Shown here: piece after piece, positions 16,812 through 25,942 of the stretch
Numbering within the stretch: position 1 is the stretch's first letter
Layout of the letters: each line of letters opens with the position of its first letter
From: Bryobacterales bacterium
GTDB taxonomy: Bacteria; Acidobacteriota; Terriglobia; Bryobacterales; UBA6623
Direction of reading: 5' to 3'
Assembly: GCA_028819235.1 (NCBI GenBank)
Contig: JAPPMC010000196.1
Coordinates: 1 to 34,353, forward strand
DNA length: 34,353 bases
Translations under genes and position numbers: made by a program
The notes under the pieces: model-generated
The model's database searches: none
What the model was told of the DNA's origin: nothing
What the model saw: only the letters and a program-made list of their open reading frames with translations

Positions 16812-18467
16812 CTAACCCGTTGCCAGCTGAACGACCGAGTAGGACCTGGCCGGAAGCGTAAGCGTCATCGATGCCCCAGGCTGCGGGACGTCGAGGGCCT
16901 GCGGGGCGACAGTGTTGGGGTTCTCGAAAGTGTTGGTGGCCTTCAGGTCCGCGCCCGTGATCGTGTGTGCCTCCACCACCCGCATGGGGGTCAAGTTCGC
17001 GAACCTGACTTCCACTTCGCGGTCCCGCTCCAGATCCCGGTTCAGGAGGAACATGGCGCAGCTCCCGCCGTCAGGGTCCAGCGTTGCGCTGGCGTCGATG
17101 TACGGCGCCGTCTCCGGCCGGGCCACCCGCCGCTGGACGTATGGGGCATTGTACTCTCGCCCGACGCCGTACGAGTCGGTCTCGACGAGCAGGTCCAGCA
17201 CGTCACCCTTGGCGTACCGAGCGCCCCAAGCGTACGGGTAGTAGATGGTCTGCCGCAGCACGCCCTCCTTGTTCGTGACCAGCGCAGCGATCACATTGAT
17301 GATCTGGGCCAGGCATCCGATCCGGACTCGCTCCGCCTGCCGCAGCAGCGTGTTCACCATTCCGCCCACGAGCAGGGCGTCCTCAAGGTTGTACACCTCT
17401 TCGAGCAGGGCCGGGGCGAACGTGCCCCTGCCGTTGACGTCATCCCCCGATCTGGCCCGATACCACACATTCCACTCGTCGAAGGAGAGCCAGAGGCGCT
17501 TCGGCGACTTCAGCAGGCCGCGCACGTAGTCGCAGACCGCGATCGTCTCCAGCACCTGCATGTCCATGTCCAGGTTTAGGGCCAGAAAACGCGAGGAGTC
17601 TCCTCCAGTCTCGTCTGGAGTGTTCCCGTAGTACCGGTGCAAAGACAGCCCGTCGACCTCCGCGTAGCATGCTTCGAGCGTCTCCCGGTCCCACTCCAGA
17701 TAGGTGGGCATGAAAGGCCCACTGGACCCGCATGCGATCAGCTCGGTCGTTGGATCGATCGCCCGGATCTGCCGGGCCGCGTCTCGCGCCTTCCGCCCGT
17801 ACTCCCGCGCGGGCATGTGGCCGATCTGCCACCAGCCGTCCATCTCGTTGCCGAGGCACCATACCTTGACTTCGTGCGGTCGATCGAATCCGTGCTCACG
17901 CCGCAGGTCGCTCCAGCGCGTCCCCTTCTCGACGTTGCAATACTCGACCAGGGCCGCTGATGTCTCAGGCGTGCCTGTCCCGAGGTTGGTGGCAAGCAGC
18001 GGTTCGGTCCCGACCAGCCTGCACCACTCGACGAACTCGTTCGTCCCGAACTGGTTCGTCTCCACGGAATTCCAGGCCCGCTCCAAGACGGTCGGGCGAT
18101 CTTCCTTAGGCCCCACGCCGTGGAGCCAGTCGTAGCCCGACACAAAGTTCCCGCCCGGATAGCGCATGACGGGACACCGCAGCTCCTGCATCTCCCGGAC
18201 AACGTCAGACCGAAAGCCATTGCCGTCGGCCAAGGGGGAGTCGGGCTCATAGACGCCGCCGTAAATGGCCCGGCCCAGATGCTCGAGGAACGCCCCCATC
18301 AATCGCGGGTCCATCGACGCACGCTTTCGATTGCCGTCAACGTGAATCCGGGAACCGCTTCCTGCTCTCTGGGCATAGCCCAGCGCAGCCGGCCAGCCGC
18401 CGGAGGCCAAAGCGGGCGAGGAGGCAGCAACGGACCTCATGAAGTCACGCCTGGTCGGCTCGTGCAT
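16812..18467 (-). CDS. GH51-type alpha-L-arabinofuranosidase, Tat-exported
   Basis: A 551-aa GH51 enzyme of the shorter AbfA type. The Tat motif TRRDFMRS lies at residues ~5-12 with an Ala-rich hydrophobic stretch after it, so export to the periplasm is expected. Family core: GAFLEHLGRAIYGGVYEP, MRYPGGNFVSGYDW, the acid/base Glu208 in WCLGNEMDG and the nucleophile Glu331 in SFDEWNVWY, then a C-terminal beta domain. Many AbfA enzymes are cytoplasmic, so the Tat signal is notable. The ATG at 18467 is chosen because AGGGAG precedes it by 7 bases, although the frame is open to 18707. Together with the downstream GH51 gene it suggests two enzymes of differing linkage preference for arabinose side chains. 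Confidence 0.92.
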   Translation of the reverse strand: MHEPTRRDFMRSVAASSPALASGGWPAALGYAQRAGSGSRIHVDGNRKRASMDPRLMGAFLEHLGRAIYGGVYEPDSPLADGNGFRSDVVREMQELRCPVMRYPGGNFVSGYDWLHGVGPKEDRPTVLERAWNSVETNQFGTNEFVEWCRLVGTEPLLATNLGTGTPETSAALVEYCNVEKGTRWSDLRREHGFDRPHEVKVWCLGNEMDGWWQIGHMPAREYGRKARDAARQIRAIDPTTELIACGSSGPFMPTYLEWDRETLEACYAEVDGLSLHRYYGNTPDETGGDSSRFLALNLDMDMQVLETIAVCDYVRGLLKSPKRLWLSFDEWNVWYRARSGDDVNGRGTFAPALLEEVYNLEDALLVGGMVNTLLRQAERVRIGCLAQIINVIAALVTNKEGVLRQTIYYPYAWGARYAKGDVLDLLVETDSYGVGREYNAPYVQRRVARPETAPYIDASATLDPDGGSCAMFLLNRDLERDREVEVRFANLTPMRVVEAHTITGADLKATNTFENPNTVAPQALDVPQPGASMTLTLPARSYSVVQLATG

Positions 18468-19129
18468 GTGCGGTCTCCCTACTGGTCGAGTGCTCTTCGC
18501 GTCCGGTCGGACCCCGCAGCGCCAATCGAACTTCGAGAGCGTGGCCTGACGCCATTGCTCACAACCGCCCCAGCGATCGAAGGTGGGCGTGACAAGCAGA
18601 GCACAGTCTCCCACAACTGCTCGCATCTGGCAACGGCCATGGCGGCGGTGGTCGCGATAGGGCGCGGCGGGACGGCCCCCCGCACAAATCCCTGTTGGAG
18701 GGACCATTGTCTTCGGATTCCCGTAACCCTCTCAAGTCAGGCACTGAGCCCAATTCGCGCCCCAAAGCGCCACACCCGGTCGCTCAGCCCGACTGCGCTG
18801 TCAGGGCCGGACAGCCGTGCCATCTAGCGGCAACTTGCGGTGTCCCGAAGGCTCTGGGCACCTACACTGTCTCCGATCGCCCCGCGAGGACTTGCCGGCG
18901 TTTGCGCAAGGCTCTGCACCCTCGGACGCTTGGGCCCTCGCCCCTAGGCACCTGTCTCGACACGATTCTCCGCTATGCGTCATTCGCCGTGCCTTACTGC
19001 CTGCTCTAGGACCGATTCGATCTCGGAGGCCGCGGGTTGCTCGGTCGGCTTCTTGTCGGCGGTGAGCGGTCACGGTCAGGGACTCGCCACAGAGCGCCCA
19101 GCCGGTTGGCTCCCATGGCCAGAGGCCCA
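18468..19129. other. Gene-poor region upstream of the GH51 pair
   Basis: About 660 bases with no convincing gene. Several short overlapping frames (for example 18801-19133 minus and 18695-19009 plus) encode low-complexity Arg/Ser/Ala-rich sequence and resemble no family I know. The promoter for the GH51 pair should be at its left end, just upstream of the AGGGAG at 18475-18480. No inverted repeats, tRNA-like folds or transposase remnants were recognised. Confidence 0.45.
18475..18480 (-). promoter_or_regulatory. Ribosome binding site of the first GH51 gene
   Basis: On the minus strand AGGGAG stands 7 bases before the ATG at 18467. It decides the start in favour of the Tat-signal-bearing form over longer open versions. 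Confidence 0.65.
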
Positions 19130-19624
19130 TCATTCGGATGTTTCGTCTGCGGGAACTTGCTGTGCTGCTACAGCCTCGGGCTCACGCCCGAGGGGACTCG
19201 GAGCCGATACAGCACCGTAACCGGCTCTGCGAACTCCGCCTAGGGTGGCTTCAGTGCTGGCGACCCTTTCAGTCATTTTGGACAATTGGTTGAGCAGAGT
19301 ATTGGTTTGTTGCATTTGTGCTCGGAATCTATCGTCGCTGGCGGCCATTACCGCTCTGGTCTCAGCCGCGATGCGCTCGTGGATCTCTCTTGTCTCGGCC
19401 CTGCCTCGACGGTCGGAATCGCGCAGTTCCGTCACAGTGCGTTCTATGGATTGCCTTATCTCCGCCACGAAGTTCTGATGAGCTTCCCTCATCTCGGTCA
19501 AGACGCGCGTGGTTGAGTCCTTGACTTCGGCTTCCCGGCGCGCAAACTCTTTGTGCTCTGTTAGCACGCGCCTGCCATTTTCACGCCGGCCTGACTGCTT
19601 GTCGATGCGGTCCGATGGGATCAC
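19130..19624 (-). CDS. Small coiled-coil protein of unknown function
   Basis: No family was recognised. The readable product (164 aa from GTG 19624) is almost entirely charged, heptad-like alpha helix from residue ~10 to ~140, with repeated patterns such as RVLTEMREAHQNFVAEIRQS and AETREIHERIAAETRAV, ending in an Ala/Pro-rich tail. Such proteins are often scaffolds or partners of membrane complexes. A purine-rich GAGAGAG precedes the GTG. The frame stays open to 20110. An ATG at 19876 would add a hydrophobic segment (VAAWLALALSIWAA), making a membrane-anchored coiled coil, so the start is unresolved. It lies downstream of and on the same strand as the CRTAC1 gene, with about 480 bases between if the short form is right. 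Confidence 0.5.
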   Translation of the reverse strand: MIPSDRIDKQSGRRENGRRVLTEHKEFARREAEVKDSTTRVLTEMREAHQNFVAEIRQSIERTVTELRDSDRRGRAETREIHERIAAETRAVMAASDDRFRAQMQQTNTLLNQLSKMTERVASTEATLGGVRRAGYGAVSAPSPLGREPEAVAAQQVPADETSE

Positions 19625-20106
19625 GAACTCTCTCTCACGAGACCTGCGCACTTGGCGTTTCAGACTGAATGATCCGACCCCGGGCAGAGGTGTGGCCGCC
19701 CAGATGCTCAGGGCCAGCGCAAGCCAGGCGGCTACAGGCGTAAGCGTCTCGCCAAGAGAACACAGCGTTTCTTCCAACACTACGATCACGATACCCCACC
19801 ATCGATCGCATAGCTGTCCAAGGGTCGGGGACCAATTGGCACCACTGAAGAGTTCTGCCACGGCTTCATGGGGCATTTCTTTGGGAGCCGCGGCGCATCC
19901 AGAGGAATCACCTCGGCCGGTCGTTTGCCCACCGCTGGCGTCCCCCTCGATGACCGGCAAGGCCCCGCGATCCTGGCACGGCGACACTTTGGAGCGATAG
20001 CGCCACGCCCGTGCTCTCGGCCATCGTCCGGCGCCGTCGCAAGCCCGCGGGCAAGCGCACCGCGCACGAATATCCAGCACACCGACCGCCCAGGGCGGTC
20101 TCGGAC
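19625..20106. other. Uncertain stretch between coiled-coil gene and CRTAC1 gene
   Basis: Either the untranslated leader of the coiled-coil gene or its N-terminal extension. The minus frame is open throughout. The part nearest the coiled coil (19625-19876) encodes a plausible transmembrane segment, while the remainder is Arg/Pro/Cys-rich and looks non-coding. No other gene is visible. Confidence 0.4.
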
Positions 20107-21864
20107 TCACTCGCCCGGCTCGGTCACCAGTAGGATTTGGTTCGGCTCGACGTCAAGGAGCGATTGAACCGTTCCGCTGGGCCACCGAATCTCGACGAGG
20201 CTCAGCCGTCCGCCAGAGCCAAGGCCAAAGTGTGCGCGAGGATCCCCGGAAGAGAGGTAGCTCCCCGCGGCCGACACGGTCTCGTGCTGTTCGAGCCCGG
20301 ACGAACCGACGATCCGCACTCGCGCCCCGTACCCGTCCAGATTGCTGCGTGTGCCCCTCAAGAACAAGGTGATCCAACGGTTGTCGTTCCCCTCGTTCTT
20401 CAGCAGGACGGCCCTTTGGTCCCTGCAGTTCACCGCGATGTCGAGAAAACCGTCGTTATCAAAATCCGCGATGGCGGCCCCCCTAGCTGCTCTGGGCACG
20501 GCGAACCCCTCGCCGAGTTGGGACGAGACGTCCGTGAACCGGCCACCGGAATTCCTCATCATCACCAAGGGCTCGAGATAGCTCACGTCCGGCTGCGTCA
20601 GCTCAATGTTGTCCATCACATGCCCCTGGGCGACAAAGATGTCCTTCAGGCCGTCGTTGTCGTAGTCGAAGAACTTTGCGCCCCAGCCGGAGTGCGAGGC
20701 GCTGATGGCGCTCACCCCCACCGGTCCGGAGACATACTCGAACAGCTCGCCGTCGTTGCGGAACAGCGCATAACGCTGGTGGGCCAATGCGTTGATGAAC
20801 ACGTCCGGGTCGCCGTCGTTGTCGAAGTCGCCCAAGTCCGCTCCCATGCCCGCGAATGTCCTGCCGTTCTCGTCGTACGCCACGCCCGACAGGAGCGCGA
20901 TCTCCTCGAAGCCTGTCCCCTCGAGGTTGCGGAAGAGCTGCTGAGGGAACGAATCGTTCGCCACAAGCACGTCCGACCAGCCGTCCCCGTCGAGATCGGC
21001 GAACGCGATGCCGAGGCCCTTCCCGGGCGAGCCTCCGACACCGCTGGCCTGCGTGACATCCTCGAATGTCCCGTCGCCGCGGTTCCGGTACACGAGATGC
21101 GAGATGGGACCGAAGTGCTTCGGGTGGCAGTACGACCGATACCCGGGCTTGCGCTCGCCGCACCACGGGTTCTCGGCGAATGACCATTCCACGTAGCGGG
21201 TGACGAATAGGTCGAGGTGCCCGTCCCGGTCAATGTCGAGGAAGGCCGCGCCCGCCGACCAACCGCCACCCACGACCCCGGCTGCCCCGGAAACGTCCTC
21301 AAATGTTCCGTCGCCCCGGTTTCGGTAGAGCGAGTTAGCCCCGAAGTTCGCCAAGAACAGGTCCGGCCACCCGTCATTGTCGAAGTCTCCTGCGGCGACT
21401 CCCTGCCCGAAATGGGTCCCTTGGACGCCGGCAAGCTCGGTCACGTCGGTGAATCGCCAATCGCCTTCGTTCCGGTACAGGCGGTTCCAGTAGGCGGGGC
21501 TGGACTTGTCGGGCGATGCGCCGTCGGGCATGGGGTCTCTCAGCGCAGCGCCGTTCACGAAGTACAGGTCCAGGAGCCCGTCCCGGTCGTAGTCGAGAGC
21601 GGCGACACCGCCCACCATCGACTCCAGGAGGTACTTCTGTGAGGTGCCGGAGGAGGAGTTCAAGAAGTCGACGCCGGAACCCTCCGTGACGTCGCTGAAG
21701 ACTGGCGGCCCTGTCAGCCTGTCCGCCGCGAAGCCTTGCGCCGCGAGCGACGCCGCGAGGAGGGCCACCCGAGCGCGGCCCCCGCGCAAGGTGGCTGTCA
21801 GGCCTTCTTGCAACCGCCGTGCCGCCGTACCCAGCGCCTTCCGACGAACGGGCTCGGACCCCAT
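20107..21864 (-). CDS. CRTAC1-type FG-GAP/VCBS repeat protein with ASPIC/UnbV C-terminus
   Basis: Secreted or periplasmic beta-propeller-type protein of 585 aa. Seven calcium-type Asp loops are visible in order: DYDRDGLLD, DFDNDGWPD, DIDRDGHLD, DLDGDGWSD, DFDNDGDPD, DYDNDGLKD and DFDNDGFLD, separated by YRNRGDGTFEDV-like strands. The C-terminal ASPIC/UnbV region contains GYGARVRIVGSSG, AHFGLGSGG and EIRWPSGTVQ. A hydrophobic signal segment (VALLAASLAAQGFAA) follows a basic N-terminus from ATG 21864. Longer starts at 21951 and 21987 are open but add non-conserved Arg-rich sequence. It is transcribed away from the OAR-like receptor across a 379-base gap. The function of this family in acidobacteria is not established; adhesion or glycan binding is plausible. 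It shares its architecture with the gene at 26084. Confidence 0.9.
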   Translation of the reverse strand: MGSEPVRRKALGTAARRLQEGLTATLRGGRARVALLAASLAAQGFAADRLTGPPVFSDVTEGSGVDFLNSSSGTSQKYLLESMVGGVAALDYDRDGLLDLYFVNGAALRDPMPDGASPDKSSPAYWNRLYRNEGDWRFTDVTELAGVQGTHFGQGVAAGDFDNDGWPDLFLANFGANSLYRNRGDGTFEDVSGAAGVVGGGWSAGAAFLDIDRDGHLDLFVTRYVEWSFAENPWCGERKPGYRSYCHPKHFGPISHLVYRNRGDGTFEDVTQASGVGGSPGKGLGIAFADLDGDGWSDVLVANDSFPQQLFRNLEGTGFEEIALLSGVAYDENGRTFAGMGADLGDFDNDGDPDVFINALAHQRYALFRNDGELFEYVSGPVGVSAISASHSGWGAKFFDYDNDGLKDIFVAQGHVMDNIELTQPDVSYLEPLVMMRNSGGRFTDVSSQLGEGFAVPRAARGAAIADFDNDGFLDIAVNCRDQRAVLLKNEGNDNRWITLFLRGTRSNLDGYGARVRIVGSSGLEQHETVSAAGSYLSSGDPRAHFGLGSGGRLSLVEIRWPSGTVQSLLDVEPNQILLVTEPGE

Positions 21865-22243
21865 TCTCAGTGGGCGGCCCCGCTTGCAGTGACCGCTAGC
21901 GAGGCGAAGAGCGTACGCTCCCCACGCCCTTGGCGGAAACCGAGCCGCCATCCGAAACCCGCCATGCGGAGGGCCTTCCCCGAACACTCATTCAGCGTAG
22001 CCACGGAACCTGCCGAGTGTCGCCCACCACTCGCGCCCGAGACGCGCTGAAGGGCGCCTGGCCGCACTCTTCGCGACTTCGGGGCGCTGAAGAGCGAGAT
22101 CCTCACTCTCTTACTTGCATTCTTGCGCCAAGATCTGCCCACTGCTCCCCGGCCAGTGCTACATTTCTCGCACAGATAGCCGGACTTGGGGGAATTCTGC
22201 AGCAGGTCCCACATGAGCCGACTGCCGACACACAGGAGGAAAC
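21865..22243. other. Divergent promoter region between CRTAC1 gene and OAR-like receptor
   Basis: A 379-base gap serving two divergent genes. The right half (about 22090-22210) is less GC-rich than the surroundings, as expected for a promoter, but I could not assign a reliable -35/-10 pair. No gene was recognised; the open minus frame here only extends the CRTAC1 N-terminus. Confidence 0.45.
22234..22240 (+). promoter_or_regulatory. Strong Shine-Dalgarno selecting the GTG start of the receptor
   Basis: AGGAGGA lies 3-4 bases before GTG 22244 and 18-19 bases before ATG 22259. The spacing favours GTG as the initiator, adding five residues ahead of the basic part of the signal peptide. Confidence 0.7.
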
Positions 22244-25200
22244 GTGCCAACTAACACCATGCGGGCCGCCCGTTTGGGGGCAGCCTTGCTGTCGCTCGCG
22301 ATGGCCGCGACCCTGTTTGCGCAGCGCGCCGACAGGGCCATCATCACAGGGGTCGTCACTGATCCCACCGGGGCTCTGATTCCCGGCGCCGCCGTCACCC
22401 TTGTGGACGAGGGTACCGGTGTAGAGACCAACCTGGAGTCTAATTCCGCCGGTGCGTTCAATTCGCCGCCCCTCGTTCTGGGCGTCTACACGGTGCGCGT
22501 CGAGAGCGCTGGCTTCAAGACCTTCCAGCGCAGCGGGATCCTCCTCACGGGAGGGCTGATCTTCCGGCAGGACGCAGTCATGGAACTCGGCGAAGTCACG
22601 GAAACGGTCGAGGTGATCGCAGCGTCTGAGATGCTCAGCACGCAGCAGGGCGACCTTACGCACACCGTCGACGAGAAGTACTACGAGGACCTGCCGGTCG
22701 TCATGGGAGCCGATATCCGGCTTGCTGAGTCGCTGCTCCTGCTCCAGCCGGGGTACACGCCCATGGCCCCGAACGGCGATCCCATGTTCAAGGGCAGCCA
22801 GTTCAACTCCCGGATCAACGGGGGCCAGACGATGGCCACAGAGAACTTCTTCGACGGCGCTGCGTTCGGGTTCGCCGAGGGGCACCAGCAGACCCATGAA
22901 AGCGCCCCGCCGATCGAGGGCATCCGCGAGATGAAGGTCATCAACACGACCTACTCGGCCCAGTACGGCCACAGCAGCGGGGGCTTCATCGAGTACACCA
23001 GCAAGTCCGGCACCAACCAGCTCCACGGCTCGCTGTACGAGTACTTCTCGAACGAGGCCCTGAACGCGAGCGGGTTCTTCGGGACCTTCCGGCCGAAGGA
23101 CCGCAAGAACAATTACGGAGGAACGCTCGGCGGCCCTGTCTACATTCCAAAGGTCTATGACGGCCGCAACCGCACGTTCTTCTTCATCAACTGGGATATC
23201 TACGACTTCCGCTCGGGTACGCTTCCAAGCTTCGCGAACACGACCCCCATCGACGCCTTCAAGGGGGGCGACTTCTCGGAGCTGCTGACGAACGAGCAGG
23301 TCGCCATCGACGCCCTCGGCCGGCCAATCATCGGCGGAGCCATTTTCGATCCCACGACGACCCGCACGGAGAACGGCGTGCCCACCCGCGACGCGTTCCC
23401 CGGCAACGTCATTCCTGCATCCCACCCGCTGCGCAGCACGGCGGCCCAGCAGATTACATCCGCCATGGTCTCCCCCGACAGGTCGGGAGTCGCCTTCAAC
23501 GTCAACGGCGGCTCGGGCGACCAGACGTGGGCCTTTGACATCCAGACCGTCCTGTTCCGTCTGGACCACGCGTTCACGGACAACTTCCGGTCGACGACCA
23601 GCTACTTCGAGAACGACCGGCCCTCCATTCGACGCTGTGGCGGCGTCGGGGGCTGCACGGCCAACTCTTGGTCAGACTTCTCCCAGAACACGAACTACAT
23701 TGGGCAGGGCTTCCAGCAGACAATCGCGACGCACCACCTGCATCAGCAGTTCGACTACATCATCTCCAACAACCTGATCAACCACACCACACTCGCCTAC
23801 GACCGCTGGTACATGGGCGGGTACTCGCTCTCGGCGGGCACTGGCTGGCCCGAGCGGCTGTGGGGTCCCGACAGGGGCGGCCTCATCCAGGAGGGCACCG
23901 GCGCGCCGGCGATCAGCTTCTCCGGGAACACACCCTACTCCTCCCTCGGCAATCCATGGGGCGGCCGCCAGGGCGGGCCCGGCTTCAACACCAACAACCG
24001 CTACCAGTTCTCCAACGACCTCACCTGGATCAAGGGACGCCACACCGTGAAGATGGGGATCGAATTCCGGCACCATCAGTACCCCTTCCGCCAATGGGGT
24101 GCCAACCCGGGCGGAAGCTTCAACTTCAACCGCCTGCAGACCGGCGGGTACGACGCCATGGGCAACAACCTGCCCAGCACGGGCGACCCCTACGCCTCCT
24201 TCATCCTCGGCCAAGTGCACAACGGGACGTTCCACATCCCCGCCGAGCCTACCTTCTATGAGCAGTACGTGGCCCCGTGGGTCAACATTGACAGCAAGGT
24301 CACGGCCAACCTGACCCTGACGTTCGGGCTGCGGTGGGACTACCAGTCGTCGCGCATCGAGGCGAGGGACATGTACTCCACCTTCGACCTCAACACTCCG
24401 AACCCGGGTGCCGGCGGACTGCCTGGGGCCCAAGTGTTTGCCGGCACGGGGCCGGGCCGCACGGGGTCGCGGAAGTTCCAGCGGCCTCCCAAGGATGCTT
24501 GGGGACCTCGCTTCGGCTTTGCCTATCGGGTGGGCGACAAGACCGTCATTCGCGGCGGCTACGGAATCTACTACTCCGGGGTCTCGCACAGCCAGTTCAC
24601 CGGGCTTCCGATCCTTGGGTTCGAGAACTTCCCTGCGGCCAACAACACGAACGGAGGCCTGAGCGCGACCTACCACTGGGACGACGGAATCCCCAGAGAC
24701 TTGATCATCCGGCCGCCGTTCATCGACCCGACCGTGTCGCTCAACCAGTCGCCGATCACCGTCGCGGAGGACGATCTCACCTTGCCGCGCTTCCAGAACT
24801 GGTCGCTGACATGGCAGCGGCAGCTCACCGACAACATGGTTCTTGACGTCTCGTATGTGGGCAATCGCGGCACGCGCCTCACCAACCATCCGAACTCGAT
24901 GGGGCTGCTCGCCAACATGAACCATCCGGACGTCCTCGGCCTCGGCGCGGCCGTCCTGAACGCCGACATCAACTCTCAGGTCGCGCAGGAGGCCGGCATC
25001 GGCAAACCCTTCCCGGGATTCTCCGGCAACGTTGCGCAGGCCCTGCGGCCATTCCCGCAAATCCAATCGATCCGCTGGAGAAGCGTCCCTACCGGGATGA
25101 GCATTTATCACTCGCTCCAGACGAAGCTCGACAAGCGGTTCGCCAACGGCCTCCAGTTCCGCGCTTCCTACACCTTCTCTAGGCTGCGGGGCACGGGTGC

Positions 25201-25834
25201 CGAGAGCGGACAGGGCAGCGACGGCGGGAACTCCAGGCGACAGAGTCCGATAGAGCAGCACGTTTGGACCCTCAGCCGCGACGACATCCCGAACAGCGGC
25301 TTCCTCGCTTGGACCTACCAGCTCCCGTTCATGAGCAACAAGAAGACCGGCTTGGCGCGCCTCGTAGGGGGCTGGAGCTTCTCCGGCATATTCCGCTTCG
25401 ACCAGGGCCGCCCCATCAACACGTTCATGGCGAACGACATGGGAGGCATCCTGTTCAATCCGCAGAAGCGGCCCGACCGTGTCTCCGGGGCCGAAGGCAG
25501 AACCAGCGTCAGCGGTCGGTTCGACCCCAACAGAGACCGCTACCTGAGCAGCGCCGCTTGGACGGACCCGGGTGCCCTGCGCTTCGGAAGCGCGCCCATC
25601 AACGACGGCACAGTCCGCGGTTTCGCGAACATCACGGAGGACCTGAGCATCTTCAAGGACATCTGGCTTGACGAGCAGTGGAAGATGCGCTTCGAGACGA
25701 ACTTCGGCAACATATTCAACCGGACGGTCTTCTGCGCCCCGAACGGCAACTGGAGCGCGGGGTCATTCGGCCAAGTCTTCCAGCAGTGCAACATCCCCCG
25801 CTCGATCCAGTTCGCGCTGAGGGTGGACTTCTGA
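22244..25834 (+). CDS. OAR-like TonB-dependent receptor with carboxypeptidase-regulatory-like domain
   Basis: Complete outer-membrane receptor of 1196 aa. It has a signal peptide (residues ~1-26, LGAALLSLAMAATLFAQ), a CarboxypepD_reg/Cna-B-like beta-sandwich (~30-118, ITGVVTDPTGALIPGAAV to GFKTFQ), a plug-like region (~120-260), then a long barrel ending in FALRVDF, a BAM-type terminal aromatic. This is the OmpA-related/OAR subclass that is greatly expanded in Acidobacteriota. Two Cys pairs (RRCGGVGGC near residue 465; FCAPN and QQCNI near the C-terminus) could form extracellular disulphides. It has its own Shine-Dalgarno, is followed by several hairpins, and is flanked on both sides by CRTAC1-type genes. 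The substrate is unknown; plant or algal oligosaccharides are the usual suggestion for such receptors. Confidence 0.93.
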   Translation: MPTNTMRAARLGAALLSLAMAATLFAQRADRAIITGVVTDPTGALIPGAAVTLVDEGTGVETNLESNSAGAFNSPPLVLGVYTVRVESAGFKTFQRSGILLTGGLIFRQDAVMELGEVTETVEVIAASEMLSTQQGDLTHTVDEKYYEDLPVVMGADIRLAESLLLLQPGYTPMAPNGDPMFKGSQFNSRINGGQTMATENFFDGAAFGFAEGHQQTHESAPPIEGIREMKVINTTYSAQYGHSSGGFIEYTSKSGTNQLHGSLYEYFSNEALNASGFFGTFRPKDRKNNYGGTLGGPVYIPKVYDGRNRTFFFINWDIYDFRSGTLPSFANTTPIDAFKGGDFSELLTNEQVAIDALGRPIIGGAIFDPTTTRTENGVPTRDAFPGNVIPASHPLRSTAAQQITSAMVSPDRSGVAFNVNGGSGDQTWAFDIQTVLFRLDHAFTDNFRSTTSYFENDRPSIRRCGGVGGCTANSWSDFSQNTNYIGQGFQQTIATHHLHQQFDYIISNNLINHTTLAYDRWYMGGYSLSAGTGWPERLWGPDRGGLIQEGTGAPAISFSGNTPYSSLGNPWGGRQGGPGFNTNNRYQFSNDLTWIKGRHTVKMGIEFRHHQYPFRQWGANPGGSFNFNRLQTGGYDAMGNNLPSTGDPYASFILGQVHNGTFHIPAEPTFYEQYVAPWVNIDSKVTANLTLTFGLRWDYQSSRIEARDMYSTFDLNTPNPGAGGLPGAQVFAGTGPGRTGSRKFQRPPKDAWGPRFGFAYRVGDKTVIRGGYGIYYSGVSHSQFTGLPILGFENFPAANNTNGGLSATYHWDDGIPRDLIIRPPFIDPTVSLNQSPITVAEDDLTLPRFQNWSLTWQRQLTDNMVLDVSYVGNRGTRLTNHPNSMGLLANMNHPDVLGLGAAVLNADINSQVAQEAGIGKPFPGFSGNVAQALRPFPQIQSIRWRSVPTGMSIYHSLQTKLDKRFANGLQFRASYTFSRLRGTGAESGQGSDGGNSRRQSPIEQHVWTLSRDDIPNSGFLAWTYQLPFMSNKKTGLARLVGGWSFSGIFRFDQGRPINTFMANDMGGILFNPQKRPDRVSGAEGRTSVSGRFDPNRDRYLSSAAWTDPGALRFGSAPINDGTVRGFANITEDLSIFKDIWLDEQWKMRFETNFGNIFNRTVFCAPNGNWSAGSFGQVFQQCNIPRSIQFALRVDF

Positions 25835-25839
25835 TCAGC

Positions 25840-25857
25840 GAGACCGACAGCGGTCTC
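25840..25857 (+). terminator. Hairpin just after the receptor gene
   Basis: GAGACCG and CGGTCTC pair perfectly around a 4-base loop (ACAG), starting five bases after the receptor stop. There is no T-tract, so it may protect the mRNA end or act in factor-dependent termination. Confidence 0.4.
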
Positions 25858-25861
25858 CGCG

Positions 25862-25890
25862 AGGGCCCGGACTCCGGAGTTCCGGGCCCT
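25862..25890 (+). terminator. Strong GC hairpin, probable terminator of the receptor gene
   Basis: A perfect 10-base stem (AGGGCCCGGA / TCCGGGCCCT) encloses CTCCGGAGT, which contains its own 8-base palindrome. It is the most stable inverted repeat I see in the window and sits 28 bases after the receptor stop. There is no T-tract. Confidence 0.55.
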
Positions 25891-25906
25891 GCCTTCCACG
25901 GCAGGG
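25887..25906 (+). repeat. Overlapping inverted repeat CCCTGCC/GGCAGGG
   Basis: A 7-base stem around a 6-base loop. Its left arm shares CCCT (25887-25890) with the right arm of the preceding hairpin, so the two cannot form fully at the same time. It resembles an attenuator-like switch, but no leader peptide was seen. Confidence 0.4.
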
Positions 25907-25942
25907 AAGTAAGGGCGCGTCCGCTGGGTAGGTTCGCGCCAC

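Noticed and set aside
18801..19133. Minus-strand ORF of 110 aa in the gene-poor region
   Set aside because: Low-complexity Arg/Gly/Ser/Cys-rich sequence overlapped by equally open frames on the other strand; no ribosome site.
20107..21864. Possible RTX or hemolysin-type calcium-binding toxin
   Set aside because: The Asp-rich loops have FG-GAP/VCBS spacing and an ASPIC/UnbV C-terminus rather than nonapeptide GGxGxDxUx repeats.
22103..23569. Minus-strand ORF of 488 aa opposite the receptor N-terminus
   Set aside because: Shadow frame rich in Val/Asp/Arg/Glu with no family resemblance.
23672..25261. Minus-strand ORF of 529 aa inside the OAR-like receptor
   Set aside because: Shadow of the receptor frame; the sense product has a signal peptide, regulatory-like domain and terminal beta-signal.
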